38,753 bases of DNA from Anaerobacillus arseniciselenatis. Its GTDB lineage: Bacteria; Bacillota; Bacilli; Bacillales; Anaerobacillaceae. The stretch covers positions 1-38,753 of the forward strand of contig NZ_MLQQ01000046.1 in assembly GCF_001865995.1 (NCBI RefSeq), given 5' to 3'. Of the stretch, positions 33,813-38,753 are shown one piece after another. Position numbers and translations under genes: made by a program. The notes under the pieces are model-generated. The model was given only the letters and a program-made list of their open reading frames with translations. It had not been told where the DNA came from and ran no database searches. Within the stretch, counting starts at the first letter, position 1. Every line of letters starts with the position of its first letter.

Positions 33813-34574
33813 TTAAATAACCCTTTCTCGTATTTTCCCACCGATAAAGTCAACGACAATAACGAGAACAATAATAACAATGATGTCCATTGCTACCGAC
33901 TTGTATTGGAATGTTTGAAAATGGTTAAATAGTTGTTGCCCAATTCCGCCTGCTCCGATAAAGCCTAAAATTAAAGACGTACGAATCGCAACCTCAAACC
34001 TGTAGAAGAAATGACTCAATACATTCGGCCAAATTTGCGGCAGGATCGAAAATAGCACAGCAATCCACCTTGTCGCACCAACTGACTTCATTGCTTCTTG
34101 CGGACCTTGTTCAGCAGACTCGATGAGCTCTGAAATTAATTTTCCTAATACACCTATGTTGTGTAACATGATCGCTAGTACTGCTGGAAATGGGCCTAAA
34201 CCTAACGATACAACAAAAATTAGTCCGAATACAATTTCAGGAATTGAACGAAGGCCACTAAGCATTGAGCGATTAAACCAACATAAAATCGGGTGTCTAC
34301 TCGTGTTTCTTGCAGCCATAAAGCTAAGTGGAATTGCAATAATCAAAGCTATAATTGTCCCTAAAAATGCCATCGATAGTGTAACAATCGAGGCTTCGAT
34401 AAGTCTTCCTAAAATGCCCCAATTAGGAGGGAAAAATTGTTCGCGAATAAAATGAAACATGTTAGGGATATTTTTAAATTTTTCAAACTCAAATTGAGTT
34501 TGTTCCATACTAAACCAAATGGCCACAGCTAAAAATAAGCCTATAAAAATATATTTTGGTCTAAACCAAACCAT
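33813..34574 (-). CDS. phnE: Phosphonate-type ABC transporter, permease
   Basis: 253 residues, start ATG 34574 after GGGAGAAG. Binding-protein-dependent permease with about six membrane segments. The coupling loop is seen in ELIESAEQGPQEAMKSVGAT (EAA-type), and SGLRSIPEIVFGLIFV and LGFIGAGGIGQQLF are typical of PhnE. One permease gene is present, so the transporter would use a homodimer. It sits between the binding protein (104-nt gap containing a hairpin) and the ATPase (11 nt). Confidence 0.9.
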   Translation of the reverse strand: MVWFRPKYIFIGLFLAVAIWFSMEQTQFEFEKFKNIPNMFHFIREQFFPPNWGILGRLIEASIVTLSMAFLGTIIALIIAIPLSFMAARNTSRHPILCWFNRSMLSGLRSIPEIVFGLIFVVSLGLGPFPAVLAIMLHNIGVLGKLISELIESAEQGPQEAMKSVGATRWIAVLFSILPQIWPNVLSHFFYRFEVAIRTSLILGFIGAGGIGQQLFNHFQTFQYKSVAMDIIVIIVLVIVVDFIGGKIRERVI

Positions 34575-34621
34575 AAAAACTTCTCCCTTGTAAAAAAATT
34601 ACAGTTAGTCGTAAATCTGTG

Positions 34622-34649
34622 AAAGAGGAACGCATAAGCATTCCCCTTT
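34622..34649 (-). other. Intercistronic hairpin between phnD and phnE
   Basis: Minus-strand AAAGGGGAATGC, loop TTAT, GCGTTCCTCTTT: 12 bp with two G-U pairs and no following T-run. Such hairpins after binding-protein genes often stabilise the upstream mRNA and raise binding protein over permease; that is inferred here. Confidence 0.6.
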
Positions 34650-34678
34650 TAGTATAATATTTTTACTATTAATATTCC

Positions 34679-35608
34679 TTAATTTCCACCTAAATCATCA
34701 TCCATACGCCCGTCTAAGATCGCAGCGTTTCGAATTGCATCATAATCATCATTTGTAGCTGTTGTAAATGCTGTCGCACCAAAAGCGTTTAAAATATCTT
34801 CATCGGTGATAGCGACGAATGCGTCTTGGATCTCTTGAATGGTTGCTTCATCCATATCTGAACGAACGGCCCAAGGATATTGAAAGATCTCTTCTGATTT
34901 CCAAATGATTTTATAATCATCTTCGTTAATAGCACCTGAACGAATTCTCGCCTCAAAAATGGCACTATCTATAGCACCAACATGTACACTACCGTTTACA
35001 ACTGATTCAGCAACAATATCGTGACTTCCTGTATAAGTAACTGCATTGAAATCATGGTCGTTAGCGTCACGGAAAACGCCTCGCTCTTTAAGTTCAACAC
35101 CAGGAATTAATGAACCAGATGTAGAAGAAGGACTTGCAAATGCTAGGTCAATATTTTCCTTTTCTTCTAATAATTCATTTAGAGTTTCCCAAGGGGAATC
35201 AGCTCTCGTAATAAAATACGAATGGTAATAAGGTTCGCCATTAACTAATTGTGTAATAATTGCCTCTACACCACTGCGGTTATGAGCAATAACATAAGTT
35301 AATGGACCGAAATAGGCCATATCAATATGACCGTAGTTGATTGCTTCAACAACCCCGTTATATGCTGGGTAATAATCGATTTCCACCGTTCTATTAAGCT
35401 TTTCCTCTAGCTCTAGTTGGAGTTTGTTAATGGCCGTTTCCATTTCTCCTTCTGATTGTGAAGGAATCAGGCCAATCACTAACTCGCCTTTTTCTTCTGT
35501 AGTAGTTGCTTCGTTTCCTTCTGCTTTATTACCTTCATCTGTATTACCGCCACATGCAGCTAGCACTAAAATAAAAGCAAAAAACATCATAAGAAATCCC
35601 TTTTTCAC
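34679..35608 (-). CDS. phnD: Phosphonate-type ABC transporter, substrate-binding lipoprotein
   Basis: 309 residues from a GTG at 35608 after GAGGTGAAGG. Lipoprotein signal peptide with lipobox VLAAC (Cys19), then an acidic linker, then a type II periplasmic-binding fold of the PhnD/PtxB group: LVIGLIPSQSEGEM, VEIDYYPAYNGVVEAINYGHIDMAYFGP is its diagnostic region (positions about 76-103). ASPSSTSGSLIPG is the ligand-phosphate loop, followed by SHDIVAESVVNGSVHVGAID. It captures the anion outside the membrane for PhnE-PhnC. First gene of the operon. A TTGTT-CTAAT-AACAA palindrome lies 30 nt upstream. Confidence 0.9.
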   Translation of the reverse strand: MKKGFLMMFFAFILVLAACGGNTDEGNKAEGNEATTTEEKGELVIGLIPSQSEGEMETAINKLQLELEEKLNRTVEIDYYPAYNGVVEAINYGHIDMAYFGPLTYVIAHNRSGVEAIITQLVNGEPYYHSYFITRADSPWETLNELLEEKENIDLAFASPSSTSGSLIPGVELKERGVFRDANDHDFNAVTYTGSHDIVAESVVNGSVHVGAIDSAIFEARIRSGAINEDDYKIIWKSEEIFQYPWAVRSDMDEATIQEIQDAFVAITDEDILNAFGATAFTTATNDDYDAIRNAAILDGRMDDDLGGN

Positions 35609-35637
35609 TTTACCTTCACCTCGATAATTTTTAGTAA

Positions 35638-35652
35638 TTGTTCTAATAACAA
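35638..35652. promoter_or_regulatory. Possible operator upstream of phnD
   Basis: TTGTTCTAATAACAA, an imperfect dyad in the AT-rich phnD leader. I see no clear pair of TTAACA-type PhoP direct repeats. Role not established. Confidence 0.25.
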
Positions 35653-35875
35653 AGTATTATTAAGATAACATGAAAACTATAAAATTACTAATAAAAATCG
35701 TTAGAACCCATGAAATACCAAAAAGTCGAATGGCGTCAAGGGTTGTCAACGAAGTTCGGCATGAGTTATTATTATAATGGTAGTTTTCTATCATTAAACA
35801 TAATGGATGATATTCTTATTAGTAATGAAATTGAGTACAAATTAACTCTGGTAATTATCGTTTTTTTTTATGAAA

Positions 35876-36132
35876 ATAGTTGGTTTGTTGGTTTTAGGAC
35901 CTTCGCCCGACTTTTCATGTTAGATGGTAACGACATGCATGCCGTCATGGGTTTTTGGATGAAAAAAAGTGGATGATTTCGTGAACGAGCCTCTGAGATT
36001 CGACAGAAGGTGCTCCTGCGGTTACTCGTCGCAAAGCAGCACGGAGCCTTTGCTACCTTTGCTAAGAAGCGTGCCATGATGTGATTGAGGTCAGTAGCTT
36101 TGGTGACGGAATACCATCATGATGGTGTTGAA
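35876..36132 (+). repeat. Modular GTTACTCGTCGC repeat, copy with one stem arm missing
   Basis: TTGGTTTGTTGGTTTTAGG microsatellite end, TTTTCATGTTAGATGG, GACATGCATGCCGTCATG hairpin, GTGGATGATTTCG arm, ACGAGCCTCTGAGATTCG, GGTGCTCCTGCGGTTACTCG core, ATTGAGGTCAGTAGCTTTGG and a final GTGACGGAATACCATCATGA. The right complementary arm (expected ...CCAC) is absent. It contains the duplicated TTTGCTACCTTTGCTA. An 88-codon open frame at 35710-35976 is not called. 35653-35875 shows nothing else. Confidence 0.75.
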
Positions 36133-36165
36133 AGGTGATTAATTTATCAATGGGAGGTATTACTT

Positions 36166-36672
36166 TTGAAACGTAATTTACTAGTTTTAAGTATACTAAT
36201 TACGATACTAGTCATAACAGGTTGTAATGTAACGCAAGAACAAGCAATTGACTATGCAAAGGAAACATTTGAAACAGGGATAGCGACAGAAACGAAAGAA
36301 CCAAATCGAGAAACTGATTTGTTTAGTTATTTTTTACCTCCTGGATTAAATGTTCAAGAGGCCTCTGAAAACAATCTTATTTTATCAAGAGGCAACCAAA
36401 TATATATCATTTTTTCCAACCCAGCTGAAGATAGCCTTAGTACAGTAAATTATGAGCAAGATCGTGAGGTAGAAGAAAAAGCGATTTTAACAGAGACATA
36501 TACAGATGAAGAAGCTTTCAGTTATATTATCGTTGCCCCGCAGGAGGATGACGAATATAAAGTAATTGTCGGTATAGGTGGCGAAAAAGGAACCACAATT
36601 TCAAACAAAGCTAACATAAGAAGTAGTGTTGAAACGATTATCGACGTGATCAAATCCGTTACTTATGAATAG
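36166..36672 (+). CDS. Putative lipoprotein, unknown function
   Basis: 168 residues from TTG 36166 with GGGAGGT 7 nt upstream. The signal peptide ends in a lipobox, VITGC (Cys20). The mature protein opens with QEQAIDYAKETFETGI, a helix, then a compact alpha/beta domain: LFSYFLPPGLNVQEAS, NLILSRGNQIYIIFSNP, AFSYIIVAP and EYKVIVGIGGEKGTTIS. I do not recognise the family. A REPIN-like hairpin with a T-run follows directly and would end its transcript, so it is probably monocistronic. Confidence 0.75.
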   Translation: MKRNLLVLSILITILVITGCNVTQEQAIDYAKETFETGIATETKEPNRETDLFSYFLPPGLNVQEASENNLILSRGNQIYIIFSNPAEDSLSTVNYEQDREVEEKAILTETYTDEEAFSYIIVAPQEDDEYKVIVGIGGEKGTTISNKANIRSSVETIIDVIKSVTYE

Positions 36673-36681
36673 GTTAGCCAA

Positions 36682-36810
36682 GGGTGTCACATAAGTGTCA
36701 GCTCACTAGAGAAAGCTACTAATATAGACGTGTTTTATTTAATTTTATTTCGGTCTATATTTAGTACGTAACGGTGACTAACACTTTTTGGGGACACCCT
36801 CATTTTTTTT
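36682..36810 (+). terminator. Long REPIN-like hairpin 1, terminator-like
   Basis: Outer arms GGGTGTC and GACACCC, next AAGTGT and ACACTT, inner GACG...TATATT/AATATAGAC-type pairing, and then CATTTTTTTT. It begins 10 nt after the lipoprotein stop. Confidence 0.75.
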
Positions 36811-36816
36811 TATAAT

Positions 36817-36938
36817 GGGACTGTCCCATAAGTGTCTGACACCATGTAGAACTTCTAAATATGGACGTATTAATTTATTATCCGTCTATATTTGGTGCCT
36901 AACGGTGTCTGACACTTTCTTTTGGGACAGTCCCTTTT
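36817..36938. repeat. Long REPIN-like hairpin 2
   Basis: GGGACTGTCCCATAAGTGTC plus TGACACC on the left; GGTGTCTGACACTT...GGGACAGTCCC on the right; between them AAATATGGACG with CCGTCTATATTT. Two inverted REP-like units with a paired spacer, as in REPINs. Tandem to hairpin 1 with 6 nt between. Confidence 0.8.
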
Positions 36939-36995
36939 CGCCACTAAGATCAATATAGAATTGCGTCAAAACCATTCGTAAACTATATATTGCGT
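36939..36995 (-). repeat. Internal fragment of the 115-bp element
   Basis: CGCCACTAAGATCAATATAG, ATTGCGTCAAAACCATTCGT and AAACTATATATTGCGTAA: the inner stem of variant I without either terminal repeat. It begins exactly where hairpin 2 ends. Confidence 0.75.
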
Positions 36996-37028
36996 AAGGA
37001 TAAATATTTAATTAAGAAGGTGTTTAGT

Positions 37029-38036
37029 GTGAATGTTTTTTTACGTAAAAAAGGAGTTGAACTTTCTTTCAGAACGTATTTTGTTACCGCTCTGAGCTAT
37101 ATGGCCCTCGGTTTATTTTCTTCATTAATTATTGGGCTTATTATACGAACCGCCGGTGAACAGTTTGGACTTTCGTTTTTTGTGGATATGGGGACATTAG
37201 CGATGGACTTAATGGGGCCTGCGATCGGGGTTGCTGTAGCCTATGGTCTAAAGGCACCGAGGCTTGTTCTTTTTTCAGCAATCGTAGCTGGAGCTGCCGG
37301 TGCACCTCTTGGTGGTCCAGCAGGTGCCTTTTTAGCTGCACTGTTTGCAACGGAAATAGGTAAACTTGTCTCACAAGAAACACGTTTAGATATTATTGTC
37401 ACCCCATTTGTAACAATAGCGACTGGATTTACGGTTGCCTCAACAATAGGACCTATTATCGCAGAGGGGATTGCAAGCTTTGGACAACTAATCATGTGGG
37501 CAGTTGATCGTCAACCGTTTATAATGGGGGTATTAGTCGCTTTACTGATGGGGCTTGCGTTAACAGCACCGATTTCTAGTGCGGCAATTGCTTTTATGCT
37601 AGGTTTAGAAGGCCTTGCTGCGGGTGCTGCTACAGTAGGTTGCGCCGCACAAATGATTGGGTTTGCAACTAGTAGTTATCGAGAAAATGGTTTTTCTGGA
37701 TTTATAGCTTTAGGTATAGGTACGTCTATGTTACAGATAGGAAATATTGTGAAAAACCCATTTATTCTCATTCCTCCTACAGTAGCGGGAGTCATTTTAG
37801 CCCCTTTCGCTACGATTGTCTTTCAATTAGTGAATAATCCAGCAGGAGCTGGGATGGGGACAAGCGGATTTGTAGGGCAAATAATGACATTTACAGAAAT
37901 GGGTTTTACTTTGGACGTTGCATTTGCCGTTTTACTACTTCATTTTATTGGGCCGGCTGTGATAAGCTTATTACTGTCAGAATGGCTTAGAAAAATAGGC
38001 TTGATTAAATTTGGGGATATGAGAATTGAAAAGTAA
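37029..38036 (+). CDS. PTS EIIC-like (PTS_EIIC_2) membrane protein
   Basis: 335 residues from GTG 37029, with AGAAGGTG 6 nt upstream; the open frame reaches 36990 but that part lies in a repeat fragment. A polytopic, very Gly/Ala-rich protein: GAAGAPLGGPAGAFLAALFA, LMGLALTAPISSAAIAFMLG and AAGAATVGCAAQMIGFA. This pattern matches the PTS_EIIC_2 family, transporters resembling the membrane domain of phosphotransferase systems but usually encoded without EIIA or EIIB. None is present here. The transported compound is unknown. The thioredoxin-like gene begins 12 nt after the stop, so the two are likely co-transcribed. Confidence 0.85.
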   Translation: MNVFLRKKGVELSFRTYFVTALSYMALGLFSSLIIGLIIRTAGEQFGLSFFVDMGTLAMDLMGPAIGVAVAYGLKAPRLVLFSAIVAGAAGAPLGGPAGAFLAALFATEIGKLVSQETRLDIIVTPFVTIATGFTVASTIGPIIAEGIASFGQLIMWAVDRQPFIMGVLVALLMGLALTAPISSAAIAFMLGLEGLAAGAATVGCAAQMIGFATSSYRENGFSGFIALGIGTSMLQIGNIVKNPFILIPPTVAGVILAPFATIVFQLVNNPAGAGMGTSGFVGQIMTFTEMGFTLDVAFAVLLLHFIGPAVISLLLSEWLRKIGLIKFGDMRIEK

Positions 38037-38048
38037 GGGGAGATCGTA

Positions 38049-38369
38049 GTGAAATCGTTACAATCGAAAGAAATGTATTTAGATGAAATTAAGGAAGGTT
38101 TATCTGTCGTTATGTTTTCAGCTAATTGGTGTCCGGATTGTGTCGTTATTGAGCCGGTACTACCAGAAATTGAAGAAAAATTTTCTGAGTTTACGTTTTA
38201 TTATGCTGATAGAGATCAACTAATTGATTTATGTGCTGAGCTAGATATTTTCGGTATTCCTAGTTTTATTGCCTACAAAGATGGGAAAGAGCTAGACCGT
38301 TTTGTTAGTAAAGAGCGTAAAACTCCAGAGCAAATCGAAACCTTTCTTCAAAAAGCTTTGGAAAAATAA
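38049..38369 (+). CDS. ytpP: YtpP-like thioredoxin-family protein
   Basis: 106 residues, start GTG 38049 after GGGGAG. A single thioredoxin fold with the active site WCPDC (Trp27, Cys28, Cys31), preceded by the strand VVMFSANW and followed by the cis-Pro region FGIPSFIAYKDGKELDRFV. The CPDC rather than CGPC motif separates it from housekeeping TrxA and fits YtpP-type proteins; B. subtilis YtpP has been linked to redox exchange on bacillithiol-mixed disulfides. Cytosolic, no signal peptide. It follows the EIIC-like gene by 12 nt and is closed by a terminator at 38370. Confidence 0.9.
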   Translation: MKSLQSKEMYLDEIKEGLSVVMFSANWCPDCVVIEPVLPEIEEKFSEFTFYYADRDQLIDLCAELDIFGIPSFIAYKDGKELDRFVSKERKTPEQIETFLQKALEK

Positions 38370-38411
38370 ATAGCAGTTAGAAAAGGAGGTGGCATTACTG
38401 CTATCTCTTTT
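38370..38411 (+). terminator. Terminator of ytpP
   Basis: ATAGCAGT (38370-38377) pairs with ACTGCTAT (38397-38404), followed by CTCTTTTTT. The loop contains AAAAGGAGGTGGC, a ribosome-site-like sequence with no start codon close by. Confidence 0.75.
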
Positions 38412-38415
38412 TTGT

Positions 38416-38562
38416 GTAGTTGGTTTGTTGGTTAGTGGCTGGTTGGTTAGGAACCACGCCCGCCTTTTCCCTATTAGATGGTGACGGTAAATCTTCATGA
38501 GCTAAATGGTCTTGAATGCAACTAACGACAAACCAACAAACCAACAAACCAACTAATCAACA
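38416..38562 (+). repeat. Partial modular repeat bounded by inverted TTGGTT microsatellites
   Basis: TTGGTTTGTTGGTTAGTGG on the left and ACAAACCAACAAACCAAC on the right are inverted copies. Between them lie GCCTTTTCCCTATTAGATGG and GTGACGGTAAATCTTCATGA, the left module of the GTTACTCGTCGC family. No gene is visible in 38412-38749. Confidence 0.65.
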
Positions 38563-38659
38563 GATAAGTGCTATCCTTTTGAACTGAGTGATGATCATGT
38601 TAAAATAAAAAGGTAAATTAAAAAAGGAGCATTCCTGTTAGAAGGATTTTCGGGGACTT

Positions 38660-38753
38660 GAAAAAAAAAGAGCCCTCCTGGTATGATACGGGGTGTCAAA
38701 TCGTGCACCGAGATGACCCCTAACTTAGTTAACCAAGGAGGACTTCATAATGA
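38660..38753 (+). mobile_element. Probable start of an insertion sequence, with transposase start codon at the window edge
   Basis: The last bases hold an ideal ribosome site, AAGGAGGA (38735-38742), 7 nt before an ATG (38750-38752), so a gene begins here and leaves the window. Its leader folds back: CCTCCTGGT (38674-38682) pairs with ACCAAGGAGG (38732-38741), covering the ribosome site, and GGGGTGTCA pairs with TGACCCC inside. Leaders that hide the ribosome site when transcription enters from outside are typical of IS transposase genes. The sequence also looks familiar to me as an IS terminus of Bacillaceae, but I cannot name the family. The left boundary (about 38660) is a guess. Confidence 0.4.

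Noticed and set aside
35710..35976. 88-residue open frame upstream of the lipoprotein gene
   Set aside because: No ribosome site, and the second half is modular repeat sequence.

Overview
The window is AT-rich chromosomal DNA of a spore-former-type Bacillota, most likely Bacillaceae. The evidence is the strong AAAGGAGGTG-like ribosome sites, frequent TTG and GTG starts, and a gene set and order that recall, from memory, the Bacillus subtilis ytfP-ytgP-ytzG-ytzE-(cysK/ytkP)-ytlP-amyX-ytmP-ytzH-trmB-ytnP-ytzB-ytoP-ytpP region. I see no rRNA, tRNA, CRISPR array or prophage. The species cannot be named from the sequence.

Layout. 1-1210: the tail of a membrane transporter gene, then two tandem-repeat arrays with 51-bp and 52-bp periods. 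1215-7681: a YtfP flavoprotein (minus), a GEMM-I (c-di-GMP type) riboswitch leading into a chemoreceptor, a lipoprotein (minus) and the YtgP flippase. 7981-12915: a small Arg-rich coiled-coil protein and two SEDS (FtsW/RodA) genes flanking an orphan PAS-PAS histidine kinase. 13357-15003: an RsuA-type pseudouridine synthase, the YtzE regulator and a YjfB-like protein. 15483-18806: a minus-strand, translationally coupled operon, MoxR ATPase - DUF58 - DUF4129. 19055-25727: cysteine synthase, ThpR, a NERD-like protein, a type I pullulanase and a YtmP kinase. 25785-32953: YtzH, two unrecognised proteins, TrmB, a metallo-beta-lactamase-fold hydrolase, pyrroline-5-carboxylate reductase, a PepSY protein, an M42 aminopeptidase and a DUF84 NTPase. 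33067-35608: a minus-strand phnDEC-type ABC transporter. 36166-38369: a lipoprotein, a PTS EIIC-like membrane protein and a thioredoxin-like protein. The window ends at the start codon of what is probably an insertion-sequence transposase.

The genes are mostly housekeeping: envelope synthesis, RNA modification, amino-acid and glycogen metabolism, and solute uptake. The unusual content is between them. Nearly every large intergenic gap holds a structured repeat. The commonest is a roughly 115-bp palindromic element with TGAATTTCATAATT terminal inverted repeats: twelve near-complete copies and three remnants, with paired base changes that preserve the stems. Others are a modular 200-330-bp family with a GTTACTCGTCGCAAAG core and long stems, a REPIN-like GGGACTGTCCC...GTGTCTGACAC hairpin family, a third family around TGTCTAGCTCCGG, and three tandem arrays whose unrelated units all have 51-52-bp periods and all contain a palindrome. 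I regard this repeat landscape as the most interesting part of the window.
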